NCBI GenBank assembly: GCA_014905825.1
Contig: JACGCN010000007.1
Coordinates: forward strand, 124,001-188,000
Direction: 5' to 3'
DNA from: Lyophyllum atratum
Taxonomy: Eukaryota > Basidiomycota > Agaricomycetes > Agaricales > Lyophyllaceae
Length of the DNA: 64,000 nucleotides
Every line of letters begins with the position of its first letter. Positions within the stretch are counted from its first letter, which is position 1. The notes beneath the pieces were generated by a model, which was not told the origin of the DNA, did no database searches, and saw only the letters and a program-made list of their open reading frames with translations. Of this stretch, positions 37,253 through 48,086 are shown one piece after another. The position numbers and the translations under genes were made by a program.

Positions 37253-38188
37253 CTAGTTCCAATACTCGCGCAAGCGTGCGCTGCGGCGCCTTTCCCGGAA
37301 TTCGCACCGCGGATTCTTGCAAACCCCAAGCAAACCCCATATAATAGGAGCCTTCTCCAAACACAGGCCTCCAGGCGCGTCCGCATTCCATACGAACGTA
37401 CCCATCCCTCGCCCTCCCCTGACACGACGCTGTATTGCCCCGCATTCCCAGCCACACCGTCCACGCAAAGCCCACAGCTGACTGGGTTCCAGCAAGGTCA
37501 CATCCATGACAGAATGACGTGCACGGTCCAAGCTCGTGGTGTGCAGAAATCCAACAACGGCGAGAGCGGCCGAAGTCAAATGCGGATAGAAGATCGTGAA
37601 GCTCCTGCCGGTCATGACGTTCATTAGCGCGGTCGAACGTCCATCGAGAGCGACGAATAGCGGTGATGCTGTCAAACTCTCTGCGACGGCAACCACCCGG
37701 TTGTTTGCAGGTAAGCAGAACCGCGTGTAAGACCGAGTCGTCTCCGCATACGCCGGCATGACGACCCCCGTCCTCCGCGTGGCGCCGCATGCGTACAAGA
37801 AACCGGCGAGCTCCTCCAATGTGCCGCGCGGGATGATAACGTTCAAGTCGCCGGGGGTCCATCTGCGCCTTGCCTGCGCCTGAAAGACGGCGAGACACGT
37901 CGATCCTGCCACCACGCCTCCAATGCCATCCAGTGTGGCCCAAAACGTCGACGACACCTCTACGTCACTTAGATGAGTGGATGTGCAGTATAACCCACAA
38001 TCTCACTGACCATTCTCTGGGAAATACATCCTCAACGCGTTTTTGCAAACGCCCACCACGTGCCGGTGGGCCGCACGACGACACGTCCACGACAGGCGGG
38101 AAAGCGACATTGAAGCGTGGACGTCCAGATGCATGAGTAACTCCAATAAAAAATCCTCCATGTTGAAAGCAGTGTGAACGGCATCCAT
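37253..38188 (-). CDS. F-box-like protein, island family B copy 1
   Basis: The start at 38188 (MDAVHTAFNMEDFLLELLMH) is followed by an F-box-like helical N-terminus (LELLMHLDVHASMSLSRLSW). An intron (37960-38016; donor GTCAGT) joins EVSSTFWATLDGIGGVVAGS. Landmarks shared with the gene at 45369-46314 are the WATLDGIGGVVAGS block, an IxxPxG block (NVIIPRGTLEELAGFLYACG), ALMNVMT, CGWECGAIQRRVRG and the ending CKNPRCEFRERRRSA, a C-x4-C knuckle. This architecture is frequent in Agaricomycete genomes and uncharacterised. A role as a substrate receptor of SCF ubiquitin ligases is only a possibility. Stop at 37253 falls inside the local tandem duplication. Confidence 0.65.
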
Positions 38189-39303
38189 GGAGAGAGGTGT
38201 GAAGATGGTAGGGGAAGTCGGGGGGGACCGATCGTTGAACTTAGCAGACGCTATTTCTGGACGAGAGCCCCTCGGGCCAACACCCTCCTGTCCACAAACA
38301 TCAGCTCAGCATTTGCCTACGCACATGATAGACAGTAGCGGGCCCACGTCCAGCGGGTACGACAGTGACGAGGAGGTAGGGGCAGATTCAGGAGTCGGCG
38401 TGGGGTCGATCATCGCCGTGACGAGGCCCCAAAATAGGAGTGAACGGCTTGGCCATTTAGCGTCGAGAAATCCGCTTTGCTCAGGCGCTGGTTGGCTGCT
38501 GCGTTGAGCGCAAGGGAGGTGATAGGGCTAACAACGTCGTCGAGTTCCAAAGCCCGGCCCTGGTCTTTTTGAGCACGGTATTTCCCAAGCGTTTTCATTG
38601 CTCATTCGCCATTCACATATCAAACAATCTTTAACGTCCTGATATCCAACGGCTGCTAACGGGAGGCCCCCCACGTCCCCTCCCCGATCGAATCGCATTT
38701 CCCCTCCTCATCCGCCTTTGGTCGGATCTGTTCAACAGTCGCGGCTAGATTGACAACCCCTACAACATAAGCGTGTAAGCACGTAGAACGTCCCAAACGA
38801 TCGACCGGCTCACGTTATCGTTAAATGTACGCCGATGGCTCTTTCGTTTTTGTGCCCAATCGCGTGGGCGTATGTACCCCAAAGGTTCCTGAATGCCCGC
38901 TTTGTCTTTCTCAAATTCACCACAATTCGTCCTGTTACCAACATGCCTAGTCGCCGCCGTCCTCTCCAATCTTATTTCTGTCGTTTGTATATGCCCATTC
39001 CACAGCACATTCCTACCCCGTCTCACACTAGCCCATGCGTGCTGGCCGTCCAGGATGAACATCGACAGAGTGTTTGTTTGTGTAGCGCGTCAGCCTTACG
39101 CTGGCACGTTACTTTAGGGCGAGCGCACGAGATGATCACGGTTCAGTTTTCGGGACACGTCTGCCCTGAAGTTGCGTGCAGGGGATAGCCAGCACGTGCG
39201 TTGGACTTCGGTTATTTCTTCCTTAGTCTGATACCACCATTTGCCTCACCCACAGCCCCCTGCTGCGGTACTGTAGTCCATGTACAATATACATACGATC
39301 ATT
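38189..39303. other. Intergenic between the F-box-like and Spt5-like genes
   Basis: About 1.1 kb. No coding resemblance found. A word near 39102-39125 (GCACGTTACTTTAGGGC, then AGCGCA) recurs near 52381-52406, so part of it is dispersed repeat. Confidence 0.4.
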
Positions 39304-42300
39304 ATGAACGTCAGCGACAATGTGGACCATATGAAAACAGTAAATATGTCTTGTGAGGGAACAACGACACGAAGTGAACTCATGCTGCATCAGGTGTCCC
39401 CTACACGGAAGGCCAGAAAGCGCGTTCGCGTCGAGGTACGTGTGTTGACGGTTTAAGACACGGCGGTCATTTTGACTGGGGGACACGTAGGTGGACGAAA
39501 ACGACCCAAGGAGGTTCTTGAGCCTGGAGGCCGCCGACGTTTTCAGCGACGACGACGACGACGATGAGCAGGAAGGCATGGGTCACGTTGCATTTTGCTA
39601 GTTGTAGCAATTGCCGTACTCACGTCCTTTCTAATAGATGACTTTCTTCACGGTGACGAGCTGGTTCCCGGCGATCGCGAGGGTTCCCATCACCGTCTTT
39701 TTCAAGAGCACACGCGCGCGGCAGGCGACCACCAGTGGGAAGCACTGCTCGCTCGAGCCCGTGAAAGAGGTCGTCCTAGCGATTCTCTCGATGCCGACGA
39801 CGTGTATGGAAATATGGCTATGACCGAACACCCGACTCTATGGCGCGTACCCGTCAAGGTACGTTTTGCCTATACGTAGGTGTACTAGCTTATTCAATTG
39901 CTATTAGCTTGGATGCGAAGAATCGGTCACGTTTATACTTATGGAGAAGGTCATCCGAGCAGGGAGGTGGAACATTAAATCTATCATCGGCCGCGTTTCT
40001 CGTCCGGGCTGCGTGGTCATCGAGGCCGCTGCCGCCAGCGACGTGGCAGATCTATGTCAGGCAGTGTCTAATGTCTTTTCCAGTGAAATTCATGTCGTTC
40101 CATCAGACCATGTTCGCGCTTGTCTCAAGGAGCCTCCATTGTTCATTCCACGACCGGCCTCTTGGGTGCGCTTGAGCAAGCCCCCTTACGAAGGAGATTT
40201 GGCGTATGTAAAGGCACTTGACTTTGATTCCGCGCCTCAGCTTTTGGTCGTACCCCGTATCGATTTTCAACGCGGCAAACGCAGACGCGGCGGCCGCATT
40301 GAGCAGGCACTATTCGACGAGAACAGGGTGAGGGATGTTTGGGGTCAACAGGCTGTATCTCGGAGAAACCAGGTCTTGGTCTTTAAAGGCGCCGTGTACG
40401 ATCACGGATTTCTATGGCTAACCACTTACGATTGTTATCCCGAGGAAGCCGTACCTACATCCGAGGAACTAGCGTTGTTCCTTAAGTCGCCCAGCATTCC
40501 TCCTGCCGTTTTCCAGAGAACTGTCGAGATTATGGGTGCACGTCGATTGCAGGTTGGGGACTCGGTCAAAGTGGTCGCTGGACAGGCGAAAGGCGCTCTC
40601 GGGGTGGTGGAAGACATTCTCAATGAAAATGTAGTTGTCGCGCTGGGAACAATATCTCAAACGTTGCCAATCCTTGCGCTACGCAAGTTCATTAGAATTG
40701 GGGACGAAGTGCAAGTTACCGTCGGTCCCCACGCGGGTTTCGAAGGATGGGTAGTCGCACTCATTGAGGACAGCGTCCTTATTTACGACCACAAAACGTC
40801 GAAGGAGGTCAGTCATCTCCATTTGGACTGCGTCTTGCGACCCCGCTAACGTGAAAATCAGGTTGTCGTTCGATCCGATTGCGTTCACTTTTGGGAATCA
40901 CCCTTCATCACGGTGGACAATCGGTTTAGGGTTGGTTCGGAGGTCGTCGTGACACACGGAGAGCACGCAGGTGCCCAAGGTCCCGTCATATCCTGCACAT
41001 CTAATCACGTCCTCCTTCACGACCTGAAAGGGCAAAAAGCGGTATGTGCAGTGCATGACTTTCTTTAGGTTCATCACGTATTCTAACATGATACAGCGCT
41101 CCGTTCCTTTAGACTGCGTTCAAAGCCCAGCCGTCGCATTGTCCCCAAGCAAAACTCAGTTCGGCAAGGATCCGCATTATCATCTCATCGGCAAGCATGT
41201 ACGAGTAATCAAAAAGAATATCTTCAAGGATTACGAGGCGATTATCAAATCTACGGAAGAGCATAACTTTGTGTGGATCGAGGTTCAGGCCACCATGCGG
41301 CGAGAGCGTATCCACCTGTCTAACCTCTGTTTTTTGTAAGTCTGGCGCGCTCAACCTGCGGTCATTATCACGATCCAGTATTTCTTTTTAGAAACGATCC
41401 ACAAATGCAACCTTTGAACTTGTCCCTACGGTCGCCAGCCGTCCCTGCGCCAGCTGCCGCGATACCGAGTACAAGACCGTACATCCCCGTCTCCTCTCTT
41501 CCACTCATCGCGTCGACCCCCCTTCCGCCCAGTACCTCGGTCACGTTTAGTCCCGCGTGGGATCCGTCTTCTCGAACTCCCGATTCCGCTCTTGCTTTTC
41601 GTACGCGCCGTCATTTTTTCGGGGGGAAGCTATCACTGATTGCTACCAGCATGTAATCCCTGGATGGTCTCGGAGCATTTGACTAGGCTTTCGAAGTCCG
41701 GTCCGGTCCGGTTTTTAGCCCGTTTTGGCCGCAACCGCAACCTGGACCGGTTGGGAAATTTCCAAGGCAGGTCCGACCGACAACCGAACCGCGTTCGACC
41801 GGTTGTTATCGGTTGCATCGACACCGACGACCGGTTTCGACCGGTTTCGACTGAACCGGGTTGCAACCAGTCGCGACTGACTGCGACCGGTCGCGACTGA
41901 TGACACAGCTGCGAAATCACTTAGAAGTATACTACAAGTATATGAAGTTATGTCCAAATATCAAATATATTAGCATAAATAACTACTACAGAAGGACTTG
42001 TAACGAAAATCAATTGAATGAGTTATTAGAACAGGAAGGCGACGATTGAGACGCATGGGTCGGGTGACATGGGGTTTGAGGACATGGTAGCGGCCTGGGT
42101 GACGTGCAGCGGTTGAGCGACGTGGTGGCGGTCGGGAGATGTGATGCCGCAATGGTGTGCGCGAGTGGTGGTCGGCGGTCGGGGACATGACGTGGCGGCG
42201 GTCGAGCGACTGTGGCGGTGGTGTGGGTGAGTGGTGGCAGGGCGGTCGGGTGACGTGACGTGGCGGCAGTGTGGGCTGTGCTGGGCATCTTTGTGTGATG

Positions 42301-43207
42301 TGGCGGTCGAGCAGGCGTCGGGGCACGCAGTGGGGCTGCAGGGGAGGGGCCGTGACTGCTAAGTAGGATTTCTAGATGGTTAGTAAACAATTCCGGGTGC
42401 GAAAACACACCTCACGGCTCTCCCCCAGCTGGGGTCTGCCCTGTTTGCCTCCCCTGCTAATCCTTCGGTGTCCTCCTTCTAGGGCTGTCACAGAGGCCTT
42501 GTGTGTGTGTTCGGGTGAGTGGTTGGCAGCGGTGTCGAGGGGACGACGCTGGGCGTCGAAGCGGCAGTGATAGCGGCAGTGTTGGTGGTGGAACGCAGTC
42601 AACAACGAGTGCCCACAACATCCTTGTTTGTTGACATGTACCGTGTGAATTTTTATCGGTTCCGACCGGTCGGGACTGGTCCTGACCGGTTCGGCACGCC
42701 TGCGATTTCCGAGGAACTGCAACCGCTGGCTTCGAAAATCCGCTGCAACCGCAACCGCAAGTCCGGTTGTTTGCGGTTGCGGTCCGGTCTTTTTCCGGTC
42801 TTTTGCGGTTGGTGCAACCGGACCTCGAAAGCCTACATTTGACTGGAAAACCGATTCGAGTACAGATCAAGGGTACGACACCGTGCCTACAGGATCCAGG
42901 TTGGAAATACAGCGATCACGAGGATAAATGGGGTGTATGGGATGGAATCGACGGTTCGATGGCCAAGATCCGACTCGGCCGAGCGACGACGCTGGTCCCG
43001 GAGAAGTACGTTCGTCATGTCCTTCCCGAGCTCAAGAGTCAAGTTGTTGTTTCCCTGGAGGGTGTTGGACGCGGGCAAGAGTACATAGTATCAGAAGTCG
43101 GCCAAGGTGAATGTATCTTAGGCATCCGCAACAGCCAAGGCAGGATCCCCCCGAAATCCAAAATTTCCCATTCTACAATAACGCTCGCAGTGCTCGCCAA
43201 GAAGTAG
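39304..43207 (+). pseudogene. Spt5-like gene (NGN and KOW domains) interrupted by a hAT-like element
   Basis: Spt5 is the NusG-like elongation factor that binds RNA polymerase II with Spt4. This copy has an N-terminal acidic stretch (FLSLEAADVFSDDDDDDDEQ), then an NGN-like domain (TLWRVPVKLGCEESVTFILM and PGCVVIEAAAASDVADLC). Next come the segment YEGDLAYVKALDFDSAPQLL, VPRIDFQRGKRRR, and RNQVLVFKGAVYDHGFLW. At least three KOW units follow (GDSVKVVAGQAKGALGVV, GDEVQVTVGPHAGFEGWVV, GSEVVVTHGEHAGAQGPV) and a proline/serine linker. The exon reading NPWMVSEHLT continues at 42844 with GKPIRVQIKG, then DPGWKYSDHEDKWGVWDG and KYVRHVLPELK. The two exon halves are separated by the insertion at 41684-42835, which introduces stops. 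All other exon joins look intact, so before insertion it was probably a functional paralogue. Divergence from canonical Spt5 is high; it is an accessory copy, not the essential gene. Confidence 0.8.
41684..42835. mobile_element. hAT-like non-autonomous DNA transposon with 8-bp target duplication
   Basis: A 1152-bp element. Its ends are inverted repeats: TAGGCTTTCGAAGTCCGGT on the left and, read on the other strand, TAGGCTTTCGAGGTCCGGT on the right, one mismatch in 19. It is flanked by a perfect 8-bp direct repeat, CATTTGAC, at 41676-41683 and 42836-42843. The subterminal regions are dense in CCGGTT and GGTTGC words in both orientations. No transposase-like frame is present; the longest frames inside are low-complexity. 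The 8-bp target duplication and the motif-rich subterminal regions point to the hAT superfamily. Removing the element and one target copy closes the reading frame of the host Spt5-like exon. Confidence 0.9.
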
Positions 43208-43345
43208 TGCCGTTGGTTATCGTTGTAGCCGCATATACGAATACCCTAATAGTACCTATTTTGAACACGAGGGGTTCTCTCCCCCTCACTCGTATTTCAC
43301 GACCGGCTCAGGCCCTGCCGCATTGCTCTAGACCACCGTCAGTTA

Positions 43346-44413
43346 TCACGCCAAGGATCGTGGACTGCGGCAGCTCACAAATTCTCGCTGGCACGCTATC
43401 GCGTTCTGCCAGCTACGGAGGTTGAAGTAACCCGGCAATTTCTTCCAGACTTCTTGGCGACCTGATTCGACCATTCCCCGGGCACGCCTCTCGCATTCTG
43501 CACACATCGCGCCCGTCCATTTGGCGTCCCACCGCTCCAAAGCCCTGACTGCGCCACGCCCAATCCCAACGGCTGTCCGCAACCGAAATGTCTGACAGAC
43601 TTCGCTGCTCAGGCACCTCTCCGCTGATAATACATCGTTTTCCAGCCAGCACAAGGGATACATCCTCTGCGCGACTTGCAGCCGACACTCACCAATTGAG
43701 CACATCAGTTGATGACGCGTCGAGAGCACGGCGATGGAACCATCCGCTCGTCTGATGCCCTCGTACCTGTCCTCCTGTGTTACACCCCGTGAGTGATCCC
43801 GCTGGGCAAGCTCCCAAAAAAAAGAAAACACGCACTGAGCTATATCTACGACAAACGCGATACAGCAGCGCAGGAAGCGCCGTCTGCAACTCATACGTTT
43901 CCGCCAAAGCTATAAGGTCAAACTCGATGCCCGCCGTCCATGCAATCGCTGTAAACGGCGCGGACCTGGCCGAATCCCATTTTTCCAATGTAGTGGGAAA
44001 CTCCCTGGCCACGCGGGTCGCCATTTCGCGAAGCATGGCCTCATGCACGTACTTCCGGCCCATTCTGAGCAAAGACGCTAACGCCTCGACCGAAATCGGT
44101 TTCTTTGCCCCCCTTGCGATCAATGTCAGTGCTCGGTGCAGTAATGCGGCGCATGTGGTTACCGTTTGCCCGCCCGAATCTTGTTTATATATCGTACAAG
44201 ATCGATCGGATCATCGTCAAGTACAATCGACGTCGCGGAGCCCGCGTATTTGCATATCCTGGTGAACACTGTCGATTCCCTCGCCAGCACCCGTTGCTTG
44301 ATCGTGACGGTCGTCAACCCGGTCCGTACGACAATGTCCGCTTCGCCAACCAATGGCGCGCGATTGTGCATAAGTACCTGGGCGCAAAGGGCAGGGGACA
44401 TAGCATTGAACAT
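43346..44413 (-). CDS. BTB/POZ-domain protein, island copy 2
   Basis: The start at 44413 (MFNAMSPALCAQVLMHNRAP) leads into VGEADIVVRTGLTTVTIKQR, then IDLVRYINKI. After an intron comes ISVEALASLLRMGRKYVHEA and AIAWTAGIEFDLIALAETYE, closely matching copy 1 at 34537-35685 (ITWTAGIEFDLLDLAYEFD). The third part contains EDRYEGIRRADGS and a C-x2-C pair in MCAECERRARGMVESGRQEV. It then continues KLPGYFNLRSWQ. It ends CRSPRSLA at 43346, or slightly earlier if a last intron exists. It faces the Spt5-like gene tail to tail, with 138 bp between them. No lesion was seen. Confidence 0.7.
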
Positions 44414-44636
44414 GGCGCCGATGACCCCTCCTTTTTTACCACCACCCTCTTAAATGAACCAGACCGTGACCCCTCTTACGCTGCCGGGTCGTGGTCAAGG
44501 TATGGCGTTAATCAGCAGCTTAACTGCTGTACCCGCGATTTTCAAACGCGAGGCACCCAAGAGCCAAATTCCGCCATCTTTGCATTCAGCCTACAGACGA
44601 TAAGCCACATAGTACGACGTAAACGGCCCTGCTCGA

Positions 44637-45224
44637 TCATAGTAACAGGCCTCCGTCGATCGCCCTGCAAACAGTCGGCAAGCAGTCTCCAAACGTCAAG
44701 GATGGAACGTACCGGCCAACCAGTTCCAAAGCTGTCCCCACGTCTTTCGCCTGCACGTTCATCATTTCCCCTGTCTCACTCTGCTTCGTGACGAGAACAT
44801 TCCCGACCCAATCGGGCCAGTTCATCGGCCCTGCGACGTCCCCTTTCTGGTCTTCGTAGTGGATTGTGAAGACCCCATCAAACGCTTCGCCCCCGGGCAT
44901 CTTGACGAACGACTTTCGGCCGACTTGCAGATCGTACACACAATCGTTAGCCTTCCTGTATGGAACCCAGTATTGGGAAACGACGCCATCGATTTGGCTT
45001 TCAACACCGACGCCAACGTCCAAAGGCACAGGAACTTTCGCGCCCTGCATCCCGGTCCTCGGGGAGAAAAAGAGGCCCGTCCACCGGAACCGGTAGCGCT
45101 GGGCAATTGTGAGTCCGACGAGATTGTCGTGGATGCCTTGACTTACAGGCCGATGTCTGTTAATCATATCAACAACCGCGTCTGTGTCCCACGAGGCTAC
45201 CTTCGGATGGGGGATCAAAGACAT
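44637..45224 (-). CDS. Hypothetical protein, family C copy 1
   Basis: The start at 45224 (MSLIPHPKVASWDTDAVVDM) is followed by an in-frame intron (GTAAGT to GCCCAG, about 45102-45150) that joins NRHRP to RYRFRWTGLFFSPRTGMQG. The rest reads KVPVPLDVGVGVESQIDGVV, YDLQVGRKSFVKMPGGEAFD, GVFTIHYEDQKGDVAGPMNW and a tail ending AIDGGLLL. The gene at 49545-50094 has the same intron position and matching words (VPVPVD, PFTIYWADQ, GNVLVVK). No known domain was recognised. It is divergent with the F-box-like gene at 45369; the 144 bp between their starts is probably a shared promoter. Confidence 0.55.
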   Translation of the reverse strand: MSLIPHPKVASWDTDAVVDMINRHRPVSQGIHDNLVGLTIAQRYRFRWTGLFFSPRTGMQGAKVPVPLDVGVGVESQIDGVVSQYWVPYRKANDCVYDLQVGRKSFVKMPGGEAFDGVFTIHYEDQKGDVAGPMNWPDWVGNVLVTKQSETGEMMNVQAKDVGTALELVGRYVPSLTFGDCLPTVCRAIDGGLLL

Positions 45225-45368
45225 GGTCGTGGAATGACGGCAAGTGTGGGAGTCCGTCGTCGTTGGCACGCATCGCCCGTCGCCCCTTTTTGCCTCCTGT
45301 AATTTTTTAACGCATCTGATTAATGCACTTCGTTTGACTGTCGCGCTCACCAGCCCCTTCTGCACACC

Positions 45369-46314
45369 ATGGCTGCGTCGCCTCTCAACGTGGAGTATGT
45401 GGCTTTGCAAATCCTCACGCATCTGAATATTGCGGACAGCTTTTCGTACTCGCTCACTAGCCATGCAAATTGTCATTTTGTTCGCGCGCACATGCTCGCG
45501 GTAGTGCGCACAGTTCTGGACCCTTTCTTTCTTTACTGCTGTAAGCATCCTCAGTTCCACTCCCAACAAACACTAAGCATTGGCTGTAGGGCAATACGAT
45601 CAATTTTGGGCGGTTCTTACGGCGACCAAGGGCGTTTTGTCTGGCGACCTCGCGCTCGCTATCATGCAGCCCCTTGCGCAGCGCCGTCCACGTCTCGACG
45701 TCCTCATGATATACGTACCACATGGTGCTGCGGCTGCGATAGCGACGTTTTTTCACGCCATCGGTTACGAAGACATATTCGCGCCGGCCGTGAGCGGTTC
45801 CAAGTATTCGTGGCAGCGCATGCGCGCATTCCGACGATCGACGATCGTCGTCTGTTTGGAAAGCTATGGATCTTCAGTTTTGCCTCTTGTGCTTACCGCG
45901 CCATGCACTGCCGTTATGAACGCCGTTACCGCGACGAAGGTGTACATGTTTTATCCTACGTTGACACTCGACGGTCTGGGCACGGTCCATGCGCATTGGC
46001 CTCAGGACTACCTCGCCGAGTATTACGGTCACCAAGGAATTCACCTGCGTCGCCGGGACGAGTTCACGCCGGGCGAACCATGTTCGTACGACTGCCCAGG
46101 CGTTATGAGGCGGGTTAGAGGCGACAAGAACATCGCCGTAGTGACGTGGAACGGGACTGGTGCCGATGCGAGCGGGCACGCGCTGGAAACCGACAGGTTT
46201 GCGTGGACTCTCGGCGGACGGTGCACGAACCCCAACTGTCGGTATAGATTTCGGCGGCAGAGGCGTAGCGCTCGTAGCCACCCGGGTCGCTCTACTCTCG
46301 TTAATTTAGGTTAA
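45369..46314 (+). CDS. F-box-like protein, island family B copy 2
   Basis: The start at 45369 (MAASPLNVEYVALQILTHLN) opens an F-box-like N-terminus. An intron (45542-45589) joins QYDQFWAVLTATKGVLSGDL. Further landmarks are MIYVPHGAAAAIATFFHAIG, AVMNAVTATKVYMFYPTL, SYDCPGVMRRVRGDKNIAV, and a final C-x4-C knuckle in GGRCTNPNCRYRFRRQRRSA. All of these correspond in order to the gene at 37253-38188 on the other strand. The frame is intact to the stop ending at 46314. The protein is uncharacterised. Participation in ubiquitin ligase assembly is a guess from the F-box-like start only. Confidence 0.65.
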
Positions 46315-46446
46315 TGCACACGTCCAGCGGACTTCATTGATGATCAACGCCCGAAGCCTCTTTTAAGAAACGCAGTGTCAAACGTTATTGCGACATTCCA
46401 AACTGCACTAAAAATACAGTCGTTTATGTACTACATGAAAGTGACG

Positions 46447-47542
46447 TTAACGTCCATCACCAAGTTGACCTGCAGTTCCGTCAGTCCATCGTTCCGTGGT
46501 TTGTATATGACCCCGCCTTACCAAATCTTCCTGGAGGCGACAGACGTCCTCCCACTCTCCCAGGTCAAAATACGCCGGCAGTTTGCCCCAAATCGCCTTT
46601 CTGCCCTCGCAGTGTACCTTCTGTGCCGCCTCTCCACAGGGGCGACACAAAGCGATCTCCCAGTCCTCATCCCACACGTCGAGAGCCCTGGTTTTCCTGA
46701 CAGGGCCATACAACGACGCCTTGACCGCTGCGATGACCTCCTCGCATGACTCTGGCGAAAAACAATTCGCCCCGGGTAAGCTCTCCACCCATGCAAAGGT
46801 GTGTTTACTCTGCGCCGCCGCGAGACGATCTCGACCGACATTGCATAAGATCTGGTCCCGTGCAGAAATCTTAACAGTTTCCCCGTTTCCGTAAACCGCC
46901 CCCGCCCTGAGCTCCTCCTACACACGCGTCAAATCGTCGCCTCAACGCTTTCCAAACGGGACTTACCGAAGAAAACTTGGCACAAATGTCGTACAAAAGC
47001 GGCGGGACCGACGCATAAAGGTCGTTGGCGTACGCCAGCGCCAAAAGCTGGAACTGAAACCCAGGACATTCCTCGATCTCCGTAAATGGGTTTCTGCGCG
47101 CGTAATCGAATGCACTGAGCGCTGCAGGGTATTCCGACGTGACCCTATCCGCCATGGAAGCGAACATGCCAACATGGGCGTATTTGCGGCCCATGCGGAG
47201 CAGAGACCCCACTTCCGCCATGGAAATCGGCCCTCTGGCATCCACACCACTAAAATCAAGTTAGACACCGGCCTACGAGACATAAGAGAGAACAGGACGC
47301 CACCTGTTGATGTGGTAGACAGCTGCAATATAATGCACGAGGTCCCCGGAACGATCGTCGAGCAAAACCGTGAGTAATCCGCGTGTAAACGCCGGAGCGT
47401 CCGCCCACATTTGACGGAAAACAGACGAGTGGTGGCTCAGGACGCTCTGATGAACACGAACCGTGGTCGTGTCAGCGCGCAAAATAATGTTGCCGTCGTC
47501 AAAAGATAACGCGGATGCGTTCTGGGGAGTGATGTGGACCAT
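46447..47542 (-). CDS. BTB/POZ-domain protein, island copy 3
   Basis: I chose the start at 47542 (MVHITPQNASALSFDDGNII) because it leads directly into the BTB core (SFDDGNIILRADTTTVRVHQ, then SVLSHHSSVFRQMW). Downstream exons give ISMAEVGSLLRMGRKYAHVG, PGFQFQLLALAYANDLYASV and, after an intron near 46850-46950, a cysteine pair in LCRPCGEAAQKVHCEGRKAI followed by WGKLPAYFDLGEWEDV. It is the third member of the island's BTB set. The 3' end near 46447 is not certain because a last intron may remove the terminal residues. Confidence 0.65.
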
Positions 47543-47884
47543 TGTGTGCACAGACACATTCTCGTTCCTCCCCGCGTTAAAAAACCCCCAAACGGCCCCT
47601 CCCCCCTGTCCCCGTACAAGCCTCGTGAAATCCGTCCAGGAGCTACCCCCTATGCGACGAGGCAAAACGCCCCCTTCGCCTTGAAAACGCCGTACCCTGG
47701 TGGCGCACTTCCTCGTTTTGCTGCGGTGTTTCAGAGACCCCTCCTGGTCGGACTCGCGACACCGCGTTCCGTAATAGAAATCGAGCCTCAATCACGGGCG
47801 CGCAAGACCCTTAATCGCGTAATGTTTGGATCGCAATCATGGACTCACGCCGATAGGAGTCGGCCTCTTTGACGCGCTGTAGGC

Positions 47885-48016
47885 CTCGACTTGCACAGGA
47901 AAGGCTTGGGATGTAATCACAGACCTGCTCCAATAGGGCTTCGCTCCCCACTCGACTTGCACAGGGAAGGCTTTGGATGAAATCACAGACTTGCGCCAAT
48001 AGGGCTTCACCCCTTC
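47885..48016. repeat. 66-bp imperfect tandem repeat, two units
   Basis: Units begin CTCGACTTGCACAGG at 47885 and 47951 and both end near CCAATAGGGCTTC. They lie about 70 bp upstream of the family D copy 1 start and may form part of its promoter. Confidence 0.75.
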
Positions 48017-48086
48017 CAGACGCACTATTTAGTGTCTGTGGACTGAACGTCTCCCAACGACCATTCTGCCGCCTACAGCACACACG

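Larger units (their letters stand above)
35649..37280 (+). repeat. About 800-bp imperfect tandem duplication carrying family E genes
   Basis: Unit 1 starts near 35649 and unit 2 near 36449, with aligned landmarks throughout: CATTAGTATAGG, TGACCCAC, ACATTGAACATCTCGTCCGC, CAATCGTAGCTGTACAC, and CAGTTTATGAT followed by AGCGATG. The right end of unit 2 overlaps the 3' end of the F-box-like gene at 37253; unit 1 ends in the corresponding, degraded sequence near 36410. Confidence 0.85.

Noticed and set aside
42010..42408. Frame inside the hAT-like element as a transposase
   Set aside because: Low-complexity His/Pro/Ser/Arg sequence with no hAT catalytic or dimerisation motif.
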